Below are positions 48,096 to 58,661 of a stretch of 64,000 bases of DNA, piece after piece. This DNA is from Pseudeuparius sepicola (lineage: Eukaryota > Arthropoda > Insecta > Coleoptera > Anthribidae): assembly GCA_963920635.1 (NCBI GenBank), contig OY987303.1, positions 44,887,223-44,951,222 of the forward strand, given 5' to 3'. The notes beneath the pieces were generated by a model, which was not told where the DNA came from, searched no databases, and worked only from the letters and a program-made list of their open reading frames with translations. Made by a program: the position numbers and the translations under genes. The number at the start of each line of letters is the position of its first letter. The stretch's first letter is position 1.

Positions 48096-48727
48096 TTTTT
48101 TTATTTTCTGAGTTTGATTATTAGGATGACATCGGACGCGGATCTGTTATTATTAACACCTGACCACAAACTGATAAGAACTTTCTCACGCTCCCACAAA
48201 TTTTCCTATGCCCGTGTCCTTCAGACACTCCTAAAGTGAACCAAGTTGATTGAATTGGGATAATTTTAAATACAGGTTAAACAATATATTTTCCAAGCCA
48301 CAAGAGCGCTTAAGTAAATGTGACCCTAAAGCCTAACTGAGACCCTAACCCAAAGGGTTGAAATTTTAGAAATACCTACCCGAAGAGAGGTACCATGTTT
48401 GGCACAAGATTTACTAAATTGTCCTACACTCACTGGGATTACTATGGTTTTCTGGGGTTTTCCGACCTTCCATAGTACTTGAGCGAATGTTATCCTACAG
48501 TTCTTCGGGCCCTAGCCGCATAAATGGCAACGAAGACGAAATAATAGTAATTGCCCCCCTCCCCCGCACTGCATATGGTTGCTTCTGGGTACGCCTAGTT
48601 TGGAGTATTGTGAGGGTGAGAAGAAATTGTACACACCATATTTAACTTGCCCACAAATTATTAATAAACTGATTATTTAATTCATTACATATCATTTTTT
48701 CCTAATAGTAATGCATATGGTATAAAG

Positions 48728-48960
48728 GCTGCAGGATAAAATGCAGTACCTGCAGGACGTCATGCAGTGTCCGCAGGACCTCTGCAGTATCTGCAGGACG
48801 TCATGCAGTGTCTGCAAGACCTCTGCAGTATCTGCAGGACGTCATGCAGTGTCTGCAGGACTTCTGTAGTATCTGCAGGACGTCATGCAGTATCTGCAGG
48901 ACTTCCGCAGGGACCTGCAGGACTTCCGCAGGGACCTGCAGTACCCTGCAGTACCAAAAT
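48728..48960 (+). repeat. TGCAGGAC/TGCAGTGTC minisatellite, right array
   Basis: About ten imperfect units of CTGCAGGACGTCATGCAGTG and CTGCAGGACTTCCGCAGGGA run up to the segment CTGCAGTAGGTGTACAAATT, which also borders the left array at 43795-43818. Together the two arrays form the ends of the hAT-like element. Confidence 0.9.
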
Positions 48961-49090
48961 ATGACTTAAGTACTGCAATTTCTGCAGTAGGTGTACAAAT
49001 TTTTGGGTACCTGAAGACCCCTCGATAATAAACTTTTTCTGTCACTGTAGTATATTCCTGTTGTTTTTATGTAATAGAATTATTTTAAGC

Positions 49091-51203
49091 TGGTGGTACC
49101 AATTATCGACACACCATAAAGCCAAGTGTCAACTTCACAATGCCGCTGTAAATTTTTAGAATGAATTAACATTATTATCAATTTCAATATGTTTTACTCT
49201 TTTATTATACTGTTACTTGGTAATTTATGTTTTCTCTTGATTTTCCCTTTTTGAAGCAATTAAATTAAATTTCTGAAATATACCTACTGACCCTATTATC
49301 GACAGGTAGCAGAGCAAGAAGTACCTAATATCGACACCAACTGAACTAATTATCGACACGAGTAAAAAAACAATTATTTTTAACATTATATTGAAAACAT
49401 TTTAAAAATAACAAAATTAATTTTTTCAATGGTATTAAAAATAAAAAAATATTGCATTGATTTTTGATAACTTTAATATTATGTCTTCTAGCAATCACAT
49501 TAGTTAAAAGTATTGGGATCATAAACTACATAAAATCATTCTCTGTATATTTTTTAGTTCTGGCTCATACATTTTTTGGTGATGAGAAATCCATAATAAG
49601 CAAGACAGAACATTCATTTAAATAGTGACTGCTTTACATTTTGCCTTAGAACAGTTTTTGGCCACATTTTTAAGGCTGGGGAACTTTGCTGTTTACTTTA
49701 TTGTTTAGTGCAATTTAGCCTGGTCTAAAATTTGAAATCAATGGCAGAATGGCACGCCAATTTTATATCATAATTTTTTTTGTTAGCATAATATTTTCTT
49801 GCTACTGAAAAGGTTTAACCCTTTGAAGCACAGAAATCAATTTTTGCTTTCCTGACTGCGAATTTTATGTAAATTAGCTGAGTTAGAATAAAAGCACTTA
49901 CTACTTACAAGATTTGCAAAAATAACTGTTTATTGTTAATTTTGCAAGTGGTCTCATGGTAAAACCACAGTGCAAGTGCAAGTAAACGATATTTTTAACG
50001 TATAAACAAAGAAATGGTTACTTATCATGAAAAATAGTACCTATACTTACAAAAAAGAAGAAAACTACCTATGGTATTCTAAAAAAACAATTTTTCTCAG
50101 CTGTCAAGCACAGACCAACTTTACGTTCTGTGCACGCCCATCTGTTTCTGTGCGGTTTCTTGGCTCTGCTGCACAAAGCGCAGCGTACAGTGGTTTCTTG
50201 GCGAAACCATATCAAATTTGCAAAAATTTAGCGAATGCGAAACCTACCTGTAGCTTATACAGATTCCCTTACTGCTTATTACTCCCTTGGAACAAAAAAC
50301 CCAATATTTTTGTTGATTTTCTTCACAAATTAACTATTTCTTGAAAAAACCTCTCAAAACACGTTCACTTGACAGATATAACCTCCTACTGAAGTCAAAG
50401 TCTCGTTTGGACCGGAACTTTGGCCTCCATCTAACAGGTGGCAGCACAGACGTTGGCCATTCAATGTGGTTTCACTATGGAACCGCTGTACACGTAGTAA
50501 AAATTTTTTTAATACGTGGTCTATTTTTGAAACCACAATGCTTCAAAGGGTTAAATCTTAGTTTTCATTGAATTGTTCATGTCTGCAATTGGAATAAAAA
50601 GGGTGTACCAATTACCAACAGATATCTGAACCTATTATCGACACGACTTTTCCCCTCCATATATCTTTTTCCCCGATAAAAAATCCCTGTGTCGATAATT
50701 GGTCAGTAAAGAATATATGGTTTTCATTATGGATTTGTCTAGGCATAAACAAAATTATCACTAAAATGTTTGGATTACTAACATAAGTTTGTTCATCCTT
50801 ATGGATCCTATTATCGACACTTATGTCAATAATTGGGCCTAGTCAAAATTTTTCATGTACCAATTATCGACACCTTAATATTTTATGAAAAACGTAGGTA
50901 CCACAGCTTTCATTTTAAGAAGAAAATATCTCATTGTACATAACATTAATTAATTTTAAATATAAACCCACACTACAACTGTACTCCAGTATATCCAAGG
51001 TGCAAAAACTTACCTGTCTCTTAAGGTGGCGAGCAATGGCACATACTTGAATTTGCATGCACATTGTTTCATTTGAACAGTAATGAATGAAAGAACCATA
51101 AACAAAAGTGAAATAAGGACTAATGTTTACGAATATCTTATTTCATTCAAAAAACGGCCAAAAGTGTCGATAAATAGGACACTGTCGATAATCGGTACCA
51201 CCA
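49091..51203. mobile_element. Element studded with ATTATCGACAC
   Basis: The left end TGGTGGTACCAATTATCGAC is mirrored at 51182-51203. The word ATTATCGACA(C), in either orientation and with small variants, recurs near 49102, 49293, 49326, 49348, 50631, 50690, 50810, 50862, 51163 and 51182, with a decayed copy near 50825. Between the clusters lies AT-rich sequence (49360-50580) with no protein I recognise. Flanks give no clear target duplication (TTAA on the left, TTAC on the right). The superfamily is unknown. Confidence 0.6.
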
Positions 51204-51592
51204 CCTTACTATAAGTTAACGGCATTTTTACACGGAACACGGCTGACATAAGAACACAACATATATGGGGTTACCATATCTGTACTCTTTTAAGAGTACA
51301 GGTACTCTTTTTAGACCCCATATTTTTTGTACTCTTACTTTTTAAAAACGTGTCAAATGTACTCTTCATTTTTTTCATTTTTTTGGACTTCGGAGTTTCC
51401 AGGATCTTTGCGACGTCAACGAAGATTTGCAAAAATGAGTGTAGCCATAATTAATTTATTTACTTAATATCGATAGCTGCTAATAGATGGGGTGAGAGAA
51501 CTCTTAGTACCATGATATTACATCTATTAGATGACACTAGAAAACTATGAAATAGGCAACACTCATCACTGCTAGCAAGTAACAATCTGAAT

Positions 51593-53209
51593 CAAGGTTG
51601 GCAAATATCATGATATTTATATAAATATCAAAATATCGGATATTTATCGATATATATCTGATATATATCGAAATCTTGATATTTATTTTTAAAAAATTGA
51701 ATTTTGTATATCTAAGGTATAAATATTGTAAAAAACTCCAGCGTTTTTTATTTGTACTTTACTATAAATAAACTCAAAAAATAAAAACAAAAAATGATTC
51801 TCAAATAACACATAAATACTAAACTTCATAAACAAAAAAGGAAACGTTAGATTGTATACCTATATAAAAAAAACTCCTGTAAAATAATTGTGGGTAAGAA
51901 GTAATGGTATCAAAAATAGGCTATTCCTACTTATTAGGTAATTATTATAATGGGGAACTTGCACAAAAATTACATTTCAAAGATATTACTTTCAAACCTA
52001 ATTTATTGCTATTAAATGAACCACAGTTCACAAAAAAAACTCATTTTTTATTTTTATGTACCTAATAAATATAAGCAATTAAAAACTGCATAATTCAAAT
52101 CATTCTTGAAACGCACCCTCCTTGGTTGTGACGTCAAGTAGCTCGTTGGTGGTGGCGCCTCTGGTGGGCGGCGGCACCATGTATAAACTAATATGGGCGG
52201 CACATGTACAAAAACTGCAGCACCAGGCAAGCTTTGTTTAGAAAAATCAACGAGAACGCCCCATCCTTGTCTATCCGTCTTGTTATAGTCTATCTCAGTT
52301 TTGATATTGTTGATAATGTTTGAAGAGTGTGCTGTATTAAATAGTTATTTACATTGTGAGATGCGTAAGCGCACTTTTTTGGCCGAGGAGGTTGTTTAAC
52401 GCCCGTATTGCCTCGGGTCTTAAAACTCTCTCCAAGGCCAAAAAGAGCTTACGCATCGAGCAATATATTACATTTTTCCTGCTACTGACAATTCCAAATT
52501 AGGTAGGTAAGTATTTTGAATTTAAATGCACTATGGAGTAGATTGTGTAATAATCTACATAATAACCATTGTCCAATTATTACTAAAAATGATAATCAGT
52601 GATAAATATAAGAGGTAGAATACAGAGATAATAAAAAAAAACTTCTTGTGCGATTGAACCCGAGACCTACGAATTACTAGTCCTGTAGCCTCACCATTCA
52701 GTTAAAGAAGTGCTTGTTAAATTTGGACTTTTAGGCGGTTCTTATTTTTGACCTATGTCAGATCCCTATGGAAATGGGTCGCCGAACTATTATTTTCCAT
52801 TCTTCCTTCCCTAATTCTGTGTAGCTGTCACTCCTGTCACTGCCTTCTGATCGATCGAGCTATGTGACGTCACAACCATTCCCACGCTTTTCGTGTCGTT
52901 TCAAATGAATAGCTTGCGGTCACAACTTTAATTATTTATTGCAAATTAAATATTGCGATTTGAGAGCTGATATTTGGTATGTGCTCTTTCTATGACATAG
53001 GAAAATATAAAAAAATTGTTCAAGTTCCCCATTACATCAGTCTTGATAATGGTAAGCATTCAGGGCTATAACTAAGTACTTGCATTTTAAATCTTGATAT
53101 ATATATCTTGATAAATATCAAAGAATAAATATCAAAGAATAAATATCTTGATATGTATCAAGATATATATCAAGATATATATCTTTTGATATATATCATG
53201 CCAATCTTG
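51593..53209. mobile_element. hAT-like element with GATATATATC subterminal repeats
   Basis: The ends CAAGGTTGGCAAATATCATG and the inverse of CAAGATTGGCATGATATATA are flanked by a perfect 8-bp duplication ATCTGAAT (51585-51592, 53210-53217), as for hAT elements. Both ends are packed with GATATATATC/TTGATATTTATC units (51607-51690, 53095-53200). The interior (about 1.4 kb) has no ORF of transposase size; it includes a tRNA-like module near 52655-52735. Confidence 0.78.
52655..52735 (-). other. tRNA-like module (decayed)
   Basis: On the minus strand ACTTCTT and AAGAAGT can form a 7-bp acceptor-like stem, and GGGTTCAATCG resembles a B box. The anticodon and T stems do not pair well, so this is not a functional tRNA. 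The A-rich flank resembles that of the module at 34969-35044. Confidence 0.4.
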
Positions 53210-53380
53210 ATCTGAATAGGTGGCTAGCTGCTTTAATTTTATAGGTTATGATATAATAAGTTATGTTTGTGACCTCAGAAACAAACAAACGTTGAAACAG
53301 TCAATTTAGAGATAATTTGTAGTCTTAGTCTTATTATGAAAGTACAATGGACTGCTGAGAGAAATAGACTTTTACCTATA

Positions 53381-54021
53381 CAGGGTGAGTCACATCTAAA
53401 GGCAGAGCCAAAAACACAAGGTAGAACTCGCTAAAATAAGCACATATGCTTAATAAACATTAGCTCAAAAACGCTTGGTTCTCCATATACAGCGTTGAAA
53501 TTTTTCCAAAAATAACATATTTTTTTAATTTCTTTGGAGCCCATTTGGGAATTCCAACCAAATTTGGTACACATTATGCATTGGACGGTTGCCATTTTGT
53601 GCAATACTTTGACCCCGTTCAGATGACCAGCGGCGTAGATATAAATAGTTACTGTGAATAATTGTGGTATTTTTTTATTTCTGGTACAGTTTCTTCGTAA
53701 TTTCGGATTTTTTTAACTAGTGCCAAGGTGATTATGCTGGCATTTAAAATAAAATTATTTGTATCTACGCTGCTGCTCATCTGAACAGGGCCAAATTATT
53801 GCACAAAATGACAACCCATAATATGCATCAAATTTTGTTGGAATTCCTAAACGGGTTCGAAAGCAATTAAAAAAATATATGAAATTTTTGGAAAAGTTTC
53901 AACATGCTGTATATGGAGAACCAATAAGCGTTTTTGAGCTAATGTTTATTAAGCATATGTGCTTATTTTAGCGAATTTTACCTGGTGTTTTCGGCTCTGC
54001 CTTTAGATGTGACTCACCCTG
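53381..54021. mobile_element. Palindromic TA-flanked MITE
   Basis: CAGGGTGAGTCACATCTAAA opens the element and is mirrored at 54021, with TA on each side (53379-53380, 54022-54023). The arms extend over almost the full 641 bp. No ORF. It is a non-autonomous Tc1/mariner-type element. Confidence 0.85.
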
Positions 54022-54795
54022 TATAGTTCCATTTCAACGAAATAGATTGTGTTCAATTTTACAAATATTTTAAAAATGAAAAGACATTTTGTCTAAAATA
54101 AAGTAACAATGAAAAATGTGACAATTGAATTAACCAAAGTTTAAATTTTAGTAGTACCTAGATATTTCAGATATGTATATATTTTTATTTTTTTTTAGAG
54201 TTTTATATTTATTTTGTTCAAGTTTTGTAAAGTATCGAATATTACCAAAAATATATTTTAGTTTCTCACAAATAAAATATAGTGTTTTATTGGATACCTA
54301 TAAGGTGGGTTTATAAAAAGAGGAGAGACCTTTTTTACAGTTGTACTCTTTTTAAAGTCGCCTTATTTGGTAACCCTAAACATACATAACAAATGCAACA
54401 AACTGACTGACAACAACTTTTTTAAGTATTACAACTAATAAAAATCATTAGTGTGACACCTCATTACAAAGAGAATTTCATTTAGATTTCAATATTTCAA
54501 AATTTGTGTGTCATATCTCGAAAACAAAAACCTTTTTCTTAAAACTGACATCACTGTTGAAGAAGCCGAATAAAAGTGCCTTAATAATTTCAAAGGCCTG
54601 TCTTTGCATAACCATCGGTTTATAAGATATTATGCAACAAAAATGAAAATGGGAAAATTCAGTTTTTTTGTTAAATAACTCGAAAACGACGGCAGTTAGC
54701 TTTGCGGCATCAGATTGGCCATAAAATTATTTCAATCTTTCCCCATTTAACCGACAGTCTATCTCTTGTAATAATAATCTTGATATTCAGCCAAG

Positions 54796-55812
54796 ATGGC
54801 TGACAGGGACAAACAGCAAGTAGAAAGTGGTCCCAAAAACATCTGTAAATATTGTGCCAAAAGTGTAACAAATGCTCAAGCAGAATGTGTTGAATGTAAA
54901 GGTGTCTATCACACATCATGTGCACTAAGAATACCTGGTTTACGGGCTGTTGGTAAAAGTAACCTGGTAAGATGCTGTCTGGGTAAACAAGAAGAACACA
55001 AGGCCTCCCAAATGGGTAAGGCAGAGTTTATTAATAACAGTGAGCACACAAAGTTGTGGGATGAACTCATAAAATCCAAGGACATAATTATTGAAGAACT
55101 TAAGGAAAAAGAAGTTTTACTTAAAAAGACAATCAGTCTATTGGAAGAAAAACTTTACTCAGAAAAAACAAACAAAGAAGAAAAAACTCGAGAATCTACC
55201 AGCAAAAAAACAAAGGACCAAAATAAAAATATAAACACGCGGACGACAACTGATGCTACACAGTGGACCAAACAAAACCAAACCTCTGAATTAACAATCA
55301 AACAATCAGCAGTTATGAACAAAGTAATCAATCTAACTAATGAACCCCCAATGGATACTACATCTCAACCAACAAAACATCACAACGCACGAAAAAATGA
55401 ATTACTTAGTCAAACGAAGACCTCAAGTCAAGTAAATCCTGCAAATAAAAGAAATACCTACAATAGAAATAGCTCGATGAGGATAATCGGTACCAGTAGT
55501 GCTGCAAGTGAAAATGGTTTCGAGGGTAAAGAGAAAATGGTATGGCTTTACATCTTCAGGGTCAAGAATCATGTCACTTCTGACATGATACAAGGATACA
55601 TTAAGAAGAAACCTGGATTTGTGGATACTGAGGTTACAGTTAGGGAACTACCTGGGAAGAGTTCTGAAAACCTCAAATCTTTCTGCATCTCCGCACCTTT
55701 CGAACAGAAGGACGCGATGTACCAATCCGACTTCTGGCCACGTGGTGTGGGTGTGAAGCGTTTTAGTTTCATCCGATACAGAGAACTGAACAGAGATGCT
55801 GATTTTTTATAA
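54796..55812 (+). CDS. Non-LTR retrotransposon ORF1 (PHD-like finger, coiled coil)
   Basis: ORF1 proteins bind the retroelement RNA and form the ribonucleoprotein. This 338-residue protein has a PHD-type zinc-finger pattern near its start: Cys17, Cys20, Cys31, Cys34, His39, Cys42 and a Cys60-Cys61 pair. A charged coiled coil follows (about 95-145), then a polar Asn/Thr/Lys-rich linker (about 145-250) and a C-terminal domain (about 252-335) with VWLYIFRVKNHVTSDMI and DFWPRGVGVKRF. That C-terminal domain recurs in insect CR1/jockey-group ORF1 proteins. The ATG follows only about 20 bp of 5' UTR, in context AAGATGG. The frame is intact. It ends GAT TTT TTA TAA, with ORF2 in the -1 frame immediately after (see findings). 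Confidence 0.88.
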   Translation: MADRDKQQVESGPKNICKYCAKSVTNAQAECVECKGVYHTSCALRIPGLRAVGKSNLVRCCLGKQEEHKASQMGKAEFINNSEHTKLWDELIKSKDIIIEELKEKEVLLKKTISLLEEKLYSEKTNKEEKTRESTSKKTKDQNKNINTRTTTDATQWTKQNQTSELTIKQSAVMNKVINLTNEPPMDTTSQPTKHHNARKNELLSQTKTSSQVNPANKRNTYNRNSSMRIIGTSSAASENGFEGKEKMVWLYIFRVKNHVTSDMIQGYIKKKPGFVDTEVTVRELPGKSSENLKSFCISAPFEQKDAMYQSDFWPRGVGVKRFSFIRYRELNRDADFL

Positions 55813-58661
55813 TAGACTCTAGAACCAGACAAAACCGTGAAGGTGTAGGCAACTTACCTCAGAAAAACAATCTTAGAGTTCTCGCGCTAAACTCACAGTG
55901 CCTGAATCCCGGAAAAGCATCTATACTTGAGTCATACATGATTGACAAGGATTATGATTTCCTATGTATTTCTGAGCATTGGATGACTGATTGTGATCAC
56001 TTAAGGGCTATAAACATGGGTGGTTTTTCTCTGATTAGTGCCTTTTGTAGGTCCACCTATATCCATGGTGGCTGTGCTGTCTTTGCAAACACCAAACACT
56101 CTTGTAAATCACTTAACCTTGAGACTTTCTCAATTGAGAGACACTTTGAGATCTCAGGTGCATGTTTCGACAAGTCACAAATAATAAGTGTCTATAGGTC
56201 ACCATCACCTCATGGCAATTTTGATATTTTCTGCGAGGGGCTGGCCCAGGTATTAAGTAACTTAAATTACAGACAAAACATAATATTCGCTGGCGACTTT
56301 AATGTACATTTTGGTACAAATGAGTATGAGGCAATTGCAGTAGAAGGTATTTTTAACTCATTTGGTTTGTCACGCACTATCTTTGACACCACTAGAAAAG
56401 CTTCCTGTCTGGATAATATTTTCTCTAATATTGATACCAATAACTATAAAGCAGAAGTAATAGATTTTTCCATCTCTGACCACAAACCTCTGTCTTTCGA
56501 GCTCCAGTCTGAGTCTGTGCCTGTTGAGAAGACAAACATAATTTATCGGCCTATAACCGATCAGGGTTTAATGGCTTTGTATGATTTATTTGATGGCTAC
56601 AATTGGGAGTTCTTGAATGATATAACAGTTAGTCCTATTACGCAGTTTGATAAGTTTATAAGCATTCTACAGAACGCTTGTGATATAGCATTTCCCGAAA
56701 AGAGCAAAACTGTCAATATTAATTCTGACAACTCATTTAAGATACATTGGTTCACTGATGAAATACGACAAAACAGGGAGAGTCTTAAGCTCTTAACAAC
56801 TATTCATCATCGTAATTCTGAAATAGTGAGTAGTGGTGCATTGAGGAAATATAGGCGTTTTTATAGGTCTCAAGTACATAAAGCTAAGAAAAACGCAAAT
56901 GACATGCATATATCCAATTCTAGAAACAAAAATAAGGCAGTGTGGGATGTTATCAGGAATAACAATCCTAGGTCAAAGGAACAATCGTCGCCATCTCTTT
57001 CTGCCCAAGATTTTAATACACACTTTGCTACTATTGCTGATACTGTTAGACAGACTCTACCTAATAATGTCAGAGATCCACTCACCTACCTCCATGGAAT
57101 TGATGGAGCCGTTTCAAGTGCGGGCTTGACCTTTTCTTTTGATTCTGTTAGTATTAACGATGTAAGAAATGCTATGGCTGGGCTCAGTAATAGCCCTAGC
57201 AGGGATGTGTATAATTTCAACATTAAAATTGTGAAAGCGTTAAAAAACTTAATTGTCTCTCCTCTGTGCAGATTGATTAATCAATGCATTGCTGGAAATG
57301 TTTTCCCTGACTGTCTTAAGATTGCTAGGGTTGTGCCCATCTTCAAAAAGGGGAATGTCTGCGAAGTTAACAATTATCGCCCAATCTCGATTGTGCCCAT
57401 TTTTGGTAAAATCTTTGAGCATCTATTGAACACACAACTGGTAAAGTATTTTGAGAATAACAACCTCTTTGCTCCAAACCAGTTTGGTTTCCGAACAGGA
57501 AAGTCGACTTCGAGGGCTGTTCTAAGTTTGGTACAGCAGGTTCAGCGATCATATGATGACAATAAGTTTGTACGGGTATGCTTTTACGACCTGACTAAGG
57601 CCTTTGATTGTATTGACCATCAACTCTTGATTGAAAAACTGACCAGGTATAGCTTTAGCAGAGACAGTTCTCACTTGATTGGATCCTATCTTGGGGGTAG
57701 AAAGCAATATGTCTCGGCCAATGGTAGTAAGTCTGAATTGGTAGGTTTAAAATATGGAGTTCCCCAGGGCTCTATCCTGGGCCCAACACTGTTTTTAATT
57801 TACATAAATGATATCACATTTATAGATAACCTCAATCTCGTCTTGTATGCAGATGACACAACTTCCATAAACATATCGGATGCTCCCAATACTGTCAACC
57901 AAAACGTTGATGATTCTGGCTTTCGTATTGAGCAGTGGTTTCTTTCAAATCGCCTCTGCATGAATGCTGGTAAAACACAAATTCTAGATTTTTCCTTGAA
58001 ACCTGCAATCACTAACTTCAGCCCTGTTAGCTTTCTTGGATTGTATCTGGACAGCAGATTGTCGTGGGAAGAGCAAGTTAATCAACTTATTAAGAGGCTG
58101 AATAGAAACATGTACCTGATTCGTAATCTCCTAAACAATGTCTCAACCAAAGTACTTATGGACACCTACTATGGACATTTTCATTCTCACATAATGTATG
58201 GCATACTGCTGTGGGGCCATTGCCCACATGCCACAAGAGCGTTTGGTGTGCAAAGAAGATGTATCAGATTGATGGCGGGTATTGCATTTCGTGAACCTTG
58301 TAGAGACAAGTTTATCTCTTTTGGTATTCTTACTCTACCTAGTGTGTTCATACTCGAATGCCTTCTCTACCTAAAAAGCAACATTGATGACTTCAAAACA
58401 AACTCACATTTTCATCATTATAACACTAGAGGAGGTGAACACCTGTGCATTCATTACCACAGGGTCAATAAAGCTAGAAGTGGTCATAATTATCATGCCA
58501 TTAAATTCTATAATGTGCTCCCCGAAGTTGTCAAAGAGCTACCCACAAAATTATTTAAATCTAAACTGAAAAGTTACTTAAAGTCTAAAGCTTTCTTTAG
58601 CATGGATGAATTCCTTGTTGCAGACTTCAGTGATTTGTCGTTGTCAGTCATGGCAGGCTAA
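55803..58661 (+). CDS. Non-LTR retrotransposon ORF2: AP endonuclease and reverse transcriptase
   Basis: ORF2 nicks the target DNA and copies the element RNA there. Counting from 55809 (about 950 residues): the endonuclease starts at LRVLALNSQCL (catalytic-type Asn about 28), with ISEHW (Glu about 56), AGDFNVH, CLDNIFSN and SISDHKPL. The reverse transcriptase carries VNNYRPISIVPIFGKIFE, NQFGFRTGKSTSRAV, FYDLTKAFDCIDH, GVPQGSILGP and the catalytic YADD at 57846-57857. A C-terminal domain follows, with no RNase H seen. The first in-frame ATG (55938) lies after the conserved NSQC motif and would delete it, so translation must enter upstream, where the frame is open back to 55803 with no ATG. No stop or frameshift interrupts it. 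Clade by recall: CR1/jockey group. Confidence 0.9.
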   Translation, partial: FFIIDSRTRQNREGVGNLPQKNNLRVLALNSQCLNPGKASILESYMIDKDYDFLCISEHWMTDCDHLRAINMGGFSLISAFCRSTYIHGGCAVFANTKHSCKSLNLETFSIERHFEISGACFDKSQIISVYRSPSPHGNFDIFCEGLAQVLSNLNYRQNIIFAGDFNVHFGTNEYEAIAVEGIFNSFGLSRTIFDTTRKASCLDNIFSNIDTNNYKAEVIDFSISDHKPLSFELQSESVPVEKTNIIYRPITDQGLMALYDLFDGYNWEFLNDITVSPITQFDKFISILQNACDIAFPEKSKTVNINSDNSFKIHWFTDEIRQNRESLKLLTTIHHRNSEIVSSGALRKYRRFYRSQVHKAKKNANDMHISNSRNKNKAVWDVIRNNNPRSKEQSSPSLSAQDFNTHFATIADTVRQTLPNNVRDPLTYLHGIDGAVSSAGLTFSFDSVSINDVRNAMAGLSNSPSRDVYNFNIKIVKALKNLIVSPLCRLINQCIAGNVFPDCLKIARVVPIFKKGNVCEVNNYRPISIVPIFGKIFEHLLNTQLVKYFENNNLFAPNQFGFRTGKSTSRAVLSLVQQVQRSYDDNKFVRVCFYDLTKAFDCIDHQLLIEKLTRYSFSRDSSHLIGSYLGGRKQYVSANGSKSELVGLKYGVPQGSILGPTLFLIYINDITFIDNLNLVLYADDTTSINISDAPNTVNQNVDDSGFRIEQWFLSNRLCMNAGKTQILDFSLKPAITNFSPVSFLGLYLDSRLSWEEQVNQLIKRLNRNMYLIRNLLNNVSTKVLMDTYYGHFHSHIMYGILLWGHCPHATRAFGVQRRCIRLMAGIAFREPCRDKFISFGILTLPSVFILECLLYLKSNIDDFKTNSHFHHYNTRGGEHLCIHYHRVNKARSGHNYHAIKFYNVLPEVVKELPTKLFKSKLKSYLKSKAFFSMDEFLVADFSDLSLSVMAG

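Larger units (their letters stand above)
43781..49024. mobile_element. hAT-like element with TGCAGGAC subterminal repeats
   Basis: Termini CGAGGGGTATTCAGG (43781) and the inverse of CGAGGGGTCTTCAGG (49024) are flanked by a perfect 8-bp direct repeat ATAATAAA (43773-43780, 49025-49032). An 8-bp duplication and a GGGGTCTTC-type end fit hAT elements. Both ends carry arrays of TGCAGGAC/CTGCAG repeats (43820-43955 and 48728-48960). The interior holds the palindromic element 44279-47809, a T/C-rich microsatellite (47815-47935) and a tRNA-like module. I see no transposase of its own. Confidence 0.75.
51267..54377. mobile_element. Inverted-repeat element with GTACTCTTTT repeats
   Basis: GGGTTACCATATCTGTACTC on the left pairs with the inverse GGGTTACCAAATAAGG at the right end. 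GTACTCTTTT recurs near both ends (about four times in 51283-51365 and once near 54343). It contains a hAT-like element (51593-53209) and a palindromic MITE (53381-54021). No transposase is seen. No convincing target duplication. Confidence 0.55.

Noticed and set aside
34969..52735. Functional tRNA genes
   Set aside because: A and B boxes are recognisable but acceptor and anticodon stems do not pair in the three candidates.
55938..55940. ATG at 55938 as the true start of LINE ORF2
   Set aside because: It lies after NSQC, a conserved endonuclease motif, which is in frame upstream. Using it would delete the first strand of the domain.
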